64,000 nucleotides of DNA, taken from assembly GCA_016182905.1 (NCBI GenBank), contig JACPFR010000056.1, forward strand, positions 46,971-110,970, read 5' to 3'. This stretch comes from Elusimicrobiota bacterium (GTDB lineage: Bacteria > Elusimicrobiota > Elusimicrobia > UBA1565 > UBA9628). The notes beneath the pieces are model-generated. The model had not been told where the DNA came from. It worked only from the letters and a program-made list of their open reading frames with translations, and did no database searches. Below, piece by piece: positions 24,867 through 32,618 of this stretch (its first letter is position 1; each line of letters starts with the position of its first letter). The translations under genes and the position numbers were made by a program.

Positions 24867-25746
24867 AGGTCGGCAGGATCTCTTTCTTCCTTCCCCTCAG
24901 CAGGTCGAGCTTGGAGAGCTCCCCCGCCATCATCGCCGCGACGATCAGGCCGCCGCCGGCCGCGCGCGCGGGGACGAAGGCCTCGCCGCCGAGCGTCCAG
25001 GCGAAGGCCGCCCCGAACACCGGCTCGAGCGAGAAGATCAGGCTGACCTTGATCGGCGCGGTGACCTTCTGCGCCCACATCTGGATGAAGAAGGCGGACA
25101 AGGTCGGCACGACGGCGAGGAAGGCGATGGTGCCGGCGGCGCTGTCGCCGCGCACGGCGAGGGAACGGCCCGAGAGCAGGCAGTAGGCGAGGGCCATCAG
25201 GCCGGTCATCCAGAATTGATGGAAGGCGAGGACGACGGCGTCGGCGTCGGCGCGGACGTACTGGTCGGTGGCGAGGAGGTGGCCGGCGTAGGTGGCGGCG
25301 GCGACCAAGGTGATGACGTCGCCGAAATTGACGGAAGAGATGCCCCCGGTCAGCATCCACAACCCCAACAAAGCGAGAACGGACGACACCCATTGAACGG
25401 CGGTCGGGGACTTGCGGAAGAAAAACAACAAGAACATCGGGACGAAGATGACGAACAAACCAGTGATGAACCCCGAGTTCGACGCAGACGTAAAACCCAA
25501 TCCTATGGTCTGCGTCGTATACAGCAAAAACAACAAAACGGCGAGGATCAGGGACTCTTTCAAGTGACGGCCTCTTCCCGGGCGGACGAGCGCCCACGGA
25601 GCTAGAAGAAGCGCCGACAACAAAAAACGATGGCATACCATGGCCACCGGATCGACGCCCGCGAGGGCGTCCTTAACCATATAGAACGTCGCCCCCCAAA
25701 CGGCGGCGCAGTAGACGAGGCCGAGGTCAGCCCAGAGCGGAGACAC
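24865..25746 (-). CDS. DMT-superfamily (EamA) transporter
   Basis: The 293-residue protein is hydrophobic throughout with about ten membrane segments in two EamA repeats: repeat 1 with AAVWGATFYMVKDAL, repeat 2 starting near LVAAATYAGHLLATD and containing PTLSAFFIQMWAQK and SLIFSLEPVFGAAFA, the typical EamA signature. It is a drug/metabolite permease of unknown substrate. Its start overlaps the FolD-like gene by 20 bp. The 5' half (about 25.3-25.7 kb) is less GC-rich than the 3' half. Confidence 0.9.
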   Translation of the reverse strand: MSPLWADLGLVYCAAVWGATFYMVKDALAGVDPVAMVCHRFLLSALLLAPWALVRPGRGRHLKESLILAVLLFLLYTTQTIGLGFTSASNSGFITGLFVIFVPMFLLFFFRKSPTAVQWVSSVLALLGLWMLTGGISSVNFGDVITLVAAATYAGHLLATDQYVRADADAVVLAFHQFWMTGLMALAYCLLSGRSLAVRGDSAAGTIAFLAVVPTLSAFFIQMWAQKVTAPIKVSLIFSLEPVFGAAFAWTLGGEAFVPARAAGGGLIVAAMMAGELSKLDLLRGRKKEILPT

Positions 25747-26608
25747 GGGAGCCGCGCGCGGGGGTGTTCTTGGCGCAGTAGACGAGGTTGACGAAGGTCA
25801 TCGCCCGCGTCATCGCGCCGATGCGGTTGTCGGGCGCGGTGAGGAAGGAGGCGACGCCGTCGAGGGCCTTCGCGTCGACGTTGCCCTGATAGGAGACGTC
25901 GACGACGGCCGCGCCCTTCTTGACCCACGACGGGTCGAGCTTGAAGGACGGGTCCGGCACGGCGGTGACGAGGATGTCGGCGCGGCGCGCCTGCTCCTCG
26001 AGGACCGCGCGCGGCGTCTTGTCGTAGCACTTCACGACGGTCGCCCCGAGGTTCTCGAGCATCAGGCCCAGAGGCTTGCCCACGCGCATCGAGTTGTTGA
26101 CCACGACGGCGAAAGCGCCCTCGATCGGGATCTCGGGGTAGGCCTGGAGGATCTTCACGACGGCCTTGGCGGTCGCGGGCACCACGCACTTGATGCCGCG
26201 CGCCTCGTCGAGGAAGCGCTTGTACTTGATCAGGTAGCCGAGGTTCGTGGAGTTGAGGCCCTCGACGTCCTTGGCCGGCGAGACGAGGTCCATCACGTCC
26301 TCGTCCTTGAGCGCGCAGTGGAGCGGATACAGGAGCATCAGCCCCGACGCGGCCCGGTCGGCGTTGAGGCGGCGCACGAGCGCCAGCAGGGACTCCTCGT
26401 CCTCGGCCTCGTGGCCGTCGACGGGGATGCCCAGGCGCGCGGCGTCGCGCAGCATCAGGTCGCGGTACTGCAGCGACGCGGGATTCTGCTTCGGACGGAA
26501 CAGGACGGTGGCCAGGTGCGGCTTCTTGCGCATGGCCGCGACCTCGCGCGTCACCCAGTCGAAGTAGCGGGCGGCCGTGCCGCGGCAATCGAGGAAGCGC
26601 GTCGTCAC
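25727..26608 (-). CDS. Divergent FolD-like (methylene-THF dehydrogenase/cyclohydrolase family) protein
   Basis: A GTG at 26608, overlapping the preceding stop (GTGA), gives 293 residues with the FolD layout: NPASLQYRDLMLRDA near residue 45, PAKDVEGLN (FolD PxKDVDGFH), and the NAD(P) domain with VVNNSMRVGKPLG and DILVTAVPD. Key residues differ: the catalytic Lys after the YxxxK tyrosine is Met, the QLPLP loop reads LLYPLH, and the CTPxG motif reads VPATAK. It is therefore unlikely to be a standard bifunctional cyclohydrolase; a dehydrogenase-only or different substrate role is possible. Confidence 0.75.
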   Translation of the reverse strand: MTTRFLDCRGTAARYFDWVTREVAAMRKKPHLATVLFRPKQNPASLQYRDLMLRDAARLGIPVDGHEAEDEESLLALVRRLNADRAASGLMLLYPLHCALKDEDVMDLVSPAKDVEGLNSTNLGYLIKYKRFLDEARGIKCVVPATAKAVVKILQAYPEIPIEGAFAVVVNNSMRVGKPLGLMLENLGATVVKCYDKTPRAVLEEQARRADILVTAVPDPSFKLDPSWVKKGAAVVDVSYQGNVDAKALDGVASFLTAPDNRIGAMTRAMTFVNLVYCAKNTPARGSRVSALG

Positions 26609-27825
26609 AGCGCGGCCCCCGGCGCGGGCAGGAGGCGGAAGCTGACCCCGTCGTAGGCCGTCGCGGAGCTCTCGCGCGCGGTGAAAGGCATCAGGCGCTT
26701 GAGCTCGGCGGCGGCCTTCGCGGGCTCCATGTCGCGGGACAGGATCAGGTCGAGGTACATGAAGTCCGTGACGGCGCTCGCCGCCCAATCCACCGGCTGG
26801 GCGAAACCCGAGACCGGGAAGCGCGCGGCGGAGCCGGCGAGGCGCTGCAGCTCCGCGGGGACCTTGCCCTTCATCACGTCGCAGGAGCCGAAATGGACGA
26901 GCGAGACGTTTCCGCCGGCCTTGAGAGGATCGGCGAGGACGGCCGCGGTCGCGGGGCCCGTCTCCGTCTCGAGGCCCTCCGCCGTGCCGTGGCCCGAGAA
27001 GTAGAGCACGACGGGCTCCGCCAGCAGGGAGGCCTCGCGCATCCACTTGAGCAGGCTCGAGCGGTCGGTGTAGAAGCGCTGGCGGACCTGGACGCTCGGC
27101 GTGCGCGCGAAGAAGATCTTGAGCATCTCGCCGTAGGTGTACTCGGGCTCCGCGAGGCTCGACTCCCAGCGCGACTCGAGGACGACCAGCCATTTGCGGC
27201 CCGCGACGGGCTCGACGCGCAGGCCGGTCCAGTCGCGCCACTCCTTGTCGCCGTCGGCGCGCCAGCGCCCGCGCAGGGCGCGGCCGTCCTGGGCGAGGCG
27301 GAACTCGCCGTCGCCTTCCTTCTGGTCCTTGTAGCGGAACCTGAGCAGGTCGCCCTCGACGCGGCCCGAGACCGCGCCGTCGGCGAAGGAGTAGTAGCCG
27401 GTGACCGCGCCGCCGGAGACCGTCAGGCGCAGGCGGCCGAAGTTGGTCTCCCACAGGCCGGCGAAGCCGGACGCGGCCTCGGGGGACTGGCGCCTGCGGC
27501 CGAGCCAGGGAATGTATTTCTCCGAGCCCCGCGCGCGCCACTCGCCCTCGAACGACCGCCCGTCGGCGGACAGCCGGAAGCGGCCCTCGCCGGACGCCTC
27601 GGGCTCGCGGTAGACGAAGGTCAAGGTCCCGTCCTTGCCGCGCTTGCCGTCGAGCGCGCACACCGCGCTTTCCATGATGTAGGTGCCGGTGACGGCCGAC
27701 GACGACTCGGTCAAGGTCATGTCGCCGTAGGTGGTGGCCCAATCGCCGGTGAAGACCGGCCCCGCGGCGGCGGAACGCATCGCGAAGCACGCCAAGGCCA
27801 CGGCAAGCACGAGGAAGCGCTTCAT
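26605..27825 (-). CDS. Exported caspase-like (clan CD) protein with a duplicated N-terminal beta domain
   Basis: The 406-residue protein has a signal peptide (1-20, FLVLAVALACFAMRSAAA). Two related beta-rich units follow: FTGDWATTYGDMTLT...FEGEWRARGSEKYIPW (about 25-108) and FAGLWETNFGRLRLT...LRGRWRADGDKEWRDW (about 118-200). The C-terminal domain has a caspase-type dyad pattern: LYFSGHGTAE (His about 278) and VHFGSCDVM (Cys about 315). Such proteases cleave after a specific residue; no target is evident. TATAAG (27832-27837) lies six bases before the ATG. The stop overlaps the FolD-like GTG. Confidence 0.72.
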   Translation of the reverse strand: MKRFLVLAVALACFAMRSAAAGPVFTGDWATTYGDMTLTESSSAVTGTYIMESAVCALDGKRGKDGTLTFVYREPEASGEGRFRLSADGRSFEGEWRARGSEKYIPWLGRRRQSPEAASGFAGLWETNFGRLRLTVSGGAVTGYYSFADGAVSGRVEGDLLRFRYKDQKEGDGEFRLAQDGRALRGRWRADGDKEWRDWTGLRVEPVAGRKWLVVLESRWESSLAEPEYTYGEMLKIFFARTPSVQVRQRFYTDRSSLLKWMREASLLAEPVVLYFSGHGTAEGLETETGPATAAVLADPLKAGGNVSLVHFGSCDVMKGKVPAELQRLAGSAARFPVSGFAQPVDWAASAVTDFMYLDLILSRDMEPAKAAAELKRLMPFTARESSATAYDGVSFRLLPAPGAAL

Positions 27826-27857
27826 TGGGGGCTTATACTATCATACGAGAACAAGTC

Positions 27858-28595
27858 ATGGCCAAACGCGAACGGTTGGACTTACTGCTCGTCTCAAGGG
27901 GCTTATTCGAGTCCCGGACAAAGGCCCAGGCGGCGGTCATGGCCGGTTTGATTTTAGTCGACGGCCGTTCCGCCGGCAAAGCCGGCGAAATGATCGGCCC
28001 GGACGCCGTTCTCAGTCTGAAAGCCGATCCCTGCCCCTACGTGTCCCGTGGAGGGCTGAAGCTCAAGGCCGCCCTCGACGAGTTCTCCGTCGCGGCCGAA
28101 GGCCGCGTCTGCATCGACGTCGGCGCCTCCACCGGAGGCTTCACGGATTGTCTGCTCCAGGCCGGGGCCTCGAAGGTGTATTCCATCGACGTCGGCACCG
28201 CCCAACTCGACAGCCGTTTGAAGGCGGACCCGCGCGTGGTGAGCCGCGAACAGACCCACGCCCGTCTTCTCCAGCCCGAATGGTTCTCCCCGAAGCCCGA
28301 CCTCGCCGTGATGGACGTCTCGTTCATCTCCTCGGCCCAGGTCCTGCCCTTCCTCATCCCCTGCCTCGCCGCCCCCTTCGAGCTCGTCGTCCTCGTGAAG
28401 CCCCAGTTCGAGGTCGGCCCGAAGCTCGCCCCCAAGGGCGTCGTGCGCGACCCGGCCGTCCGGCTGCGGGCCGTGGACAAGATCCGCGCCGCCGCCGCGA
28501 GCCTCGGGCTCGTCGAGGCGGGGATGCTCGAATCCCCGGTGGTGGGACCGAAGGGCAACCATGAGTTCCTGCTTTTGCTAAAATCCAGGGCATGA
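27858..28595 (+). CDS. tlyA: TlyA-family rRNA 2'-O-methyltransferase / putative hemolysin
   Basis: The 245-residue protein starts MAKRERLDLLLVSRGL, the TlyA S4 domain (about 1-65), followed by a Rossmann methyltransferase with DVGASTGGFTDCLLQAGA (SAM site, about 95-112), DVSFIS and VVLVKPQFE. TlyA methylates C1409 and/or C1920 of 16S/23S rRNA. An upstream in-frame ATG (27825) would overlap the divergent gene's start and is rejected. TATACT (27834-27839) is a plausible -10, interleaved with that of the divergent caspase-like gene. The stop overlaps the response regulator (ATGA). Confidence 0.92.
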   Translation: MAKRERLDLLLVSRGLFESRTKAQAAVMAGLILVDGRSAGKAGEMIGPDAVLSLKADPCPYVSRGGLKLKAALDEFSVAAEGRVCIDVGASTGGFTDCLLQAGASKVYSIDVGTAQLDSRLKADPRVVSREQTHARLLQPEWFSPKPDLAVMDVSFISSAQVLPFLIPCLAAPFELVVLVKPQFEVGPKLAPKGVVRDPAVRLRAVDKIRAAAASLGLVEAGMLESPVVGPKGNHEFLLLLKSRA

Positions 28596-29137
28596 AGGTC
28601 CTCATCGCGGAAGACGACCGCACCAACCGGGCCCTGCTCCAGGGCTCCCTGATGAAGCTCGGCTACGAGGTCATCGAGACGGTCAACGGCGCCTCGGCCT
28701 GGGACGCCCTCGGCCGGACCGGCGCGCGCATCGTCGTCAGCGACTGGGTCATGCCCGACATCGACGGCCTGGAGCTGTGCCGGCGCGTGCGTTCGCGCAA
28801 GGACGCGCCCTACGTGTACTTCATCCTGCTCACGGGCAAGATGCTCGGGGCGGGACACTACGCCAAGGCCATGGAGGAGGGGGTCGACGACTTCCTGACC
28901 AAGCCCCTCGACGTCGACGCCCTGCGCATACGCCTGCGCGTCGCGGAGCGCATCGTCCAGCTGACCGAGCGCGTGCGGACCCTCGAAGGCATCCTGCCCA
29001 TGTGCGCCTACTGCCGCCGCATCCGCGACGAGCGCGGCGCCTATCAGAACCTCGAGGACTTCGTGTCGGACAAGACGACCGCCCAGTTCTCACACGGCGT
29101 GTGCCCTGAATGCGCCAAGAAGCACTTCGGAGACTGA
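28592..29137 (+). CDS. Response regulator with C-terminal zinc-knuckle-like tail
   Basis: Residues about 1-125 form a receiver domain with the acidic pair (AEDDRTN), the phosphoacceptor Asp in VVSDWVMPDIDG (about 50) and Lys in FLTKPLD (about 106). A helix follows, then a 40-residue tail with CAYCRRIRD and CPECAKKHF, two CxxC pairs flanking YQNLEDFVSD and FSHGV. The same kind of tail occurs at the ends of many bacterial two-component proteins and probably binds a metal. No DNA-binding domain or kinase is nearby. It overlaps tlyA by 4 bp. Confidence 0.85.
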   Translation: MKVLIAEDDRTNRALLQGSLMKLGYEVIETVNGASAWDALGRTGARIVVSDWVMPDIDGLELCRRVRSRKDAPYVYFILLTGKMLGAGHYAKAMEEGVDDFLTKPLDVDALRIRLRVAERIVQLTERVRTLEGILPMCAYCRRIRDERGAYQNLEDFVSDKTTAQFSHGVCPECAKKHFGD

Positions 29138-29140
29138 GAT

Positions 29141-29209
29141 CGGCGACAGACTTACCGGTATTTTCACTTTTGGTTCTGAAAAGTGAAAATACCGGTAAGT
29201 CTGTCGCCG
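29141..29209. repeat. Perfect 31-bp inverted repeat with a 7-nt loop (REP/RAYT-like palindromic element)
   Basis: Arms 29141-29171 (starting CGGCGACAGACTTACC) and 29179-29209 are exact reverse complements across the loop GGTTCTG. The inner part is AT-rich (ATTTTCACTTTT), unlike the surroundings. It lies just after the response-regulator stop and before the glycan-island promoter, so it could also stop transcription. The GACAGA-TTA-TTTTC flavour resembles repeats moved by REP-associated tyrosine transposases; no transposase is nearby. Confidence 0.7.
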
Positions 29210-29243
29210 TTTGAGAACCCCAATAGACGTAACCGGACCGACA

Positions 29244-29272
29244 TTGACGCCCCAGGACGCCCCTGTTACAAT
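29244..29272 (+). promoter_or_regulatory. Promoter of the first glycan-island operon
   Basis: TTGACG (29244-29249) and TACAAT (29267-29272) are separated by 17 bp. Counting seven bases from the -10 puts transcription start at or next to the ATG at 29280, so the mRNA should be leaderless. Confidence 0.75.
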
Positions 29273-29279
29273 GAGTCCG

Positions 29280-30773
29280 ATGCGCATCTGCCTGATCACC
29301 CCCCCCTCCATCTTCCTGCTCGACGAGCGGGTCTTCATGACTTTGGGCATCCTGCGGGTGGCCGCGGCTCTGGAGACGGCGGGCCATGAAGTCGAGATGC
29401 TCGACCTGTCGGGCATCGAGAACTACGAGGAGGTCATCCGCCTCCACGCCAAGACGAGCAAGGCCGAGGTCTTCGGCCTGACCTCCACGACGCCGCAGAT
29501 GCCGGCCGCCTTCCGCGTCACCCAGGCCCTGCGCGCCGCCCTGCCCGGGGCCAAGATCATCCTCGGCGGCCCCCACATCACCCTCATCAACGCGGCATAT
29601 AAAGGAGAGCTCGCCCGCAAGGCCCCCGGCCGCGCCGCCAAGGCGCTGGAGAAGATGCTCGCGACCTACGACGTCCTGGTCCCCGGCGACGGCGAGGAAG
29701 CCGTCTTCGAGGCGATCAAGAAGGACGCGCCGAAGGTCGTCGACGGCGACGATCCCAAGACCCCTCTGTTCCTCACGAACCAGATGCTCAACGAGCTGCC
29801 TTTCCCGGCCCGCCACTTGGTGGACGCGAGCAGCTACCATTATTCGATCGACAACGTGCCCGCGATGAGCCTGATCGCCCAGCTCGGCTGCCCGTTCGCC
29901 TGCGGCTTCTGCGGCGGCCGCGAGTCGCCGATGCTGCGCCGCGTGCGCACGCGCAGCACCGAGAACGTGGTCAAGGAGATCGCGCACCTCGCCGACACCT
30001 ACGGGACGAAGGGCTTCATGCTCTACGACGACGAGCTCAACGTCAACCCGAAGATGGTCGAGCTGATGAACGCGATCGCCGCGGAACAGAAGCGGCGGGG
30101 GGTCGAGTGGCGCCTGCGCGGCTTCATCAAGTCGCAGCTCTTCAACGACGAGCAGGCCGAGGCGATGTACCGCGCCGGCTTCCGCTGGATCCTGACCGGC
30201 TTCGAGTCCGGCTCGCCGCGCATCCTGCAGAACATCAACAAGCGCGCGACCCGCGACGAGAACACGCGCTGCGTGGCGATCGCCAAGCGCCACGGCCTGA
30301 AGGTGAAGGCCCTGATGTCGATCGGCCACCCCGGCGAGTCCGAGCAGACCATCCTCGAGACGCGCGACTGGCTGCTCGAGGCCAAGCCCGACGATTTCGA
30401 CGTCACCATCATCACGACCTACCCCGGCACGCCCTACTACGACCGCGCGGTCCAGCACCCGACGATGAAGAACGTCTGGGTCTACACCTATCCCGAGACC
30501 GGCGACCGCCTGTACGGCTACGAGGTGGACTACACGCAGGTGGCCGACTACTACAAGGGCGACCCGGACGGGGGCTACAAGGCATACGTGTACACCGATC
30601 ACCTGAGCGCGGCCAAGCTCGTGACCTTGCGCGACCAGGTCGAGCGCGACGTGCGCAAGACGCTCCACATCCCGTTCAACGCGGGACGCCCGGCCCAGCG
30701 CTTCGAGCACTCGATGGGCCAGCTGCCCTCGACGATCCTGCGCGCCTCCACGGCCGCGGCCGTGCGGAGCTGA
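29280..30773 (+). CDS. B12-binding-domain radical SAM protein
   Basis: The 497-residue protein combines an N-terminal cobalamin-binding-type Rossmann domain (about 1-150, MRICLITPPSIFLLDERVFMTLGILRVAAALETAG region, with the later segment GGPHITL) and a radical SAM core whose CPFACGFC (about 205-212) gives the CxxxCxxC cluster. GFESGSPRIL and the C-terminal segment TYPGTPYYDRAV are typical of the family. Such enzymes often methylate unactivated carbons or rearrange lipids and sugars. Here the context is glycan synthesis. The ATG at 29280 is chosen because 29271 overlaps the -10 hexamer. Confidence 0.85.
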   Translation: MRICLITPPSIFLLDERVFMTLGILRVAAALETAGHEVEMLDLSGIENYEEVIRLHAKTSKAEVFGLTSTTPQMPAAFRVTQALRAALPGAKIILGGPHITLINAAYKGELARKAPGRAAKALEKMLATYDVLVPGDGEEAVFEAIKKDAPKVVDGDDPKTPLFLTNQMLNELPFPARHLVDASSYHYSIDNVPAMSLIAQLGCPFACGFCGGRESPMLRRVRTRSTENVVKEIAHLADTYGTKGFMLYDDELNVNPKMVELMNAIAAEQKRRGVEWRLRGFIKSQLFNDEQAEAMYRAGFRWILTGFESGSPRILQNINKRATRDENTRCVAIAKRHGLKVKALMSIGHPGESEQTILETRDWLLEAKPDDFDVTIITTYPGTPYYDRAVQHPTMKNVWVYTYPETGDRLYGYEVDYTQVADYYKGDPDGGYKAYVYTDHLSAAKLVTLRDQVERDVRKTLHIPFNAGRPAQRFEHSMGQLPSTILRASTAAAVRS

Positions 30774-30776
30774 CGG

Positions 30777-31796
30777 GTGCGGCTGCTCCTGATCCCCGAC
30801 CCGACCTCCCCCAACGGCGAGGACGCCTTCTGCCGGGAGATCGTCAAACGCGCGCCCGCGCGCGGCCATTCCGCCTCGATGCAGATGGTCCCGAACGGGC
30901 CGAGCAGGGCGGCCGCCGAGCTGCTCGCCTCGCGGGGCTTCGCGCTCGACAGCGACGCCGTCATCATCAACAGCCTCCAGCCGGCGGCGCTGATCGCGGC
31001 GAAGGCCGCGGACAAGCCGACCGTCCTGCGCCTCATCGAGTCCTACGCCGGCGCCTCGGCGGAGTCCCTCGCCGAGGTCAAGCGCCTGGCGACGGCCGCG
31101 AACCTGCTGCTGCTGCCGAGCCGCCACATGGCCGGCGTCGCCGCGGGCTGGGGCGTGCCGGAGAGCCGCATGCGCGTCATCCCCTACGCGTACGACCAGA
31201 TCTTCGCCCAGCAGATCGCGCTCGTGACGGTGCGCTCCTCGCGCGCGCGCGGCTTCAACGTGGTCACCGCGGGCGTCGTCGACGACGCGTCGCTGCCCGG
31301 CTTCGAGACCGTGCTCTCCGGCGTCGCGCGCCTGCGCATGGACGTCCACGTCACCGTGATCGGCGACGGCCCGGCCCTGCCCGCGCTGAAGGACAAGGCC
31401 CAGGCGCTGATGCTCGGCGACCGCGTCACGTTCCTCGGCGAACTGCCCCACCCGAAGAAGATGGAGTACTTCCGCGCCGCGAAAGCGTTCGTGGAACCGA
31501 CGGGCCGCCAGGGCTTCCCCTCGCTCGCGCTGCACGCGCTGTCCGAGGGCTGCCCGGTGCTCGGCGTGCGGGCGGGCGCGCTGCCCGAGTTCATCCGCGA
31601 CGGCGAGAACGGCCTGCTCTTCCCGCCCGGAGACGCCGCGGCCCTGGCCGAGCACATCATCACCTTGAACACGACGCCGGGCCTGTCCCTGCGCCTGATC
31701 GCCGAGGGCGTGCGCACCGTCGAGCGCCACTCGTGGGACGCCACCGTCGCCGCCGCGCTCGACGCCGTCGAGACGCTGGAGGTGAAAGCCGCGTGA
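30777..31796 (+). CDS. Glycosyltransferase, GT4 (GT-B fold)
   Basis: A GTG at 30777, 3 bp after the radical SAM gene, gives 339 residues. The C-terminal half has GT4 features: the VTVIGDGPALPAL region (about 195), VTFLGELPHPKKMEYF, the catalytic-site stretch VEPTGRQGFPSLALHALSEG with the EX7E-like pattern shifted to GRQGFPSLAL, and GENGLLFPPGDAAALA. The N-terminal half is a loose acceptor-binding Rossmann fold. It would transfer a nucleotide-activated sugar to a growing glycan. Its stop overlaps the next gene (GTGA). Confidence 0.85.
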   Translation: MRLLLIPDPTSPNGEDAFCREIVKRAPARGHSASMQMVPNGPSRAAAELLASRGFALDSDAVIINSLQPAALIAAKAADKPTVLRLIESYAGASAESLAEVKRLATAANLLLLPSRHMAGVAAGWGVPESRMRVIPYAYDQIFAQQIALVTVRSSRARGFNVVTAGVVDDASLPGFETVLSGVARLRMDVHVTVIGDGPALPALKDKAQALMLGDRVTFLGELPHPKKMEYFRAAKAFVEPTGRQGFPSLALHALSEGCPVLGVRAGALPEFIRDGENGLLFPPGDAAALAEHIITLNTTPGLSLRLIAEGVRTVERHSWDATVAAALDAVETLEVKAA

Positions 31797-32554
31797 TCTG
31801 CGCGCTCCTGGTCGACCCCGACGACAGCATCGACTTCCCCGGCAACGAGGCCGAGGTCCTCGGCCGCCCGCTCGCGGCCTATCCGCTGCTCGCGGCGAAA
31901 GGCTCCGACCATGCCCGCCGGTTGTACGCGCAGACGGCGTCCGACCCCGTGCGCCGCATCGCCGTGCAGTTGGGCGCCATCATCCTCGATCCCCCGCACG
32001 CGCCCGAGGAAGGCCCTCGCCCGACGGAGACGGCGCGGGTGCTGGCCGGCTACCGCCAGGTCGTCGAGGACCTGAAGGCGGAGAAGGGCGAGCTCGAGCT
32101 GCTCGTGCTCCTGTTCGCGAACACCGGAGCGGTCAACACGACGCTGATCGACACGGGGGTGCAGACGCTCCTCGACGACCCGTCGCTGGACTCCGCCGCG
32201 ACGGTCTCGCCCTACGACCGCTGGAACCCGAGGCGCGCGTTCCGCGAGTCCCCCGACGGCCGGCTGATCCCTTACGCGGAATGCCTGCCCGAGGCCGGCA
32301 CGCCGTGGTTCCCCGACTGGGGCGCGGCCGTCCTGCGCCCCCGCGTCCTCGACGCCCTGAAGCCCGACGCCGCCGAGCTGTCCTGGCTCGGCGAGAATAT
32401 CCTCCCCCTCAAGCAGGCCGGCGGCGGCCCCGTCGACTACAGCTGGCAGGTGCCGAAGATGGAGTACTGGCTCAAGAAGCAGGGCGTGCGCGACTCCCCG
32501 CGCCCCGAGCCCAAGCCCAAGCTCGCCCCCGCGCCGAAGCCCGACCGGCGCTGA
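31793..32554 (+). CDS. Cytidylyltransferase-like protein (divergent NeuA-type)
   Basis: The GTG at 31793 overlaps the glycosyltransferase stop and gives 253 residues. The protein recalls acylneuraminate cytidylyltransferases: VLLFANTGAVNTTLIDTGV in the place of the LQPTSPL region, then SAATVSPYDRWNPRRAF and LIPYAECLPE. The canonical N-terminal nucleotide loop (ARGGSKxxPxKN) is absent, being replaced by ICALLVDPDDSIDFPGNEAE, so activity is doubtful. The tail is Pro/Lys-rich. Position in a nonulosonic acid island supports the relationship but not a function. Confidence 0.55.
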   Translation: MICALLVDPDDSIDFPGNEAEVLGRPLAAYPLLAAKGSDHARRLYAQTASDPVRRIAVQLGAIILDPPHAPEEGPRPTETARVLAGYRQVVEDLKAEKGELELLVLLFANTGAVNTTLIDTGVQTLLDDPSLDSAATVSPYDRWNPRRAFRESPDGRLIPYAECLPEAGTPWFPDWGAAVLRPRVLDALKPDAAELSWLGENILPLKQAGGGPVDYSWQVPKMEYWLKKQGVRDSPRPEPKPKLAPAPKPDRR

Positions 32555-32570
32555 CCTATTCCAGCTCCAG

Positions 32571-32586
32571 CTATCCTTGAGGATAG
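32571..32586. repeat. Short dispersed palindrome CTATCC-TTGA-GGATAG
   Basis: The 16-base palindrome differs from the one at 6147-6162 only in its loop (TTGA versus TCAA). Here it lies between a glycan gene and the -10 hexamer of the O-antigen ligase gene, where it could be a repeat, a weak terminator or an operator. Confidence 0.5.
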
Positions 32587-32618
32587 TCATGTCTTCCGAG
32601 TCTGATAGAATGTCGTCC

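Noticed and set aside
29211..29279. Upstream start for the first radical SAM gene
   Set aside because: It would place the start codon upstream of a well-formed promoter whose -10 lies at 29267-29272; the family N-terminus begins at 29280.
28830..31730. Very long open frame (966 codons) on the minus strand
   Set aside because: It is antisense to the response regulator, radical SAM and glycosyltransferase genes, which have clear motifs; its composition (His, Arg, Ala, Gln, Asp) is the usual shadow of GC-rich codons.
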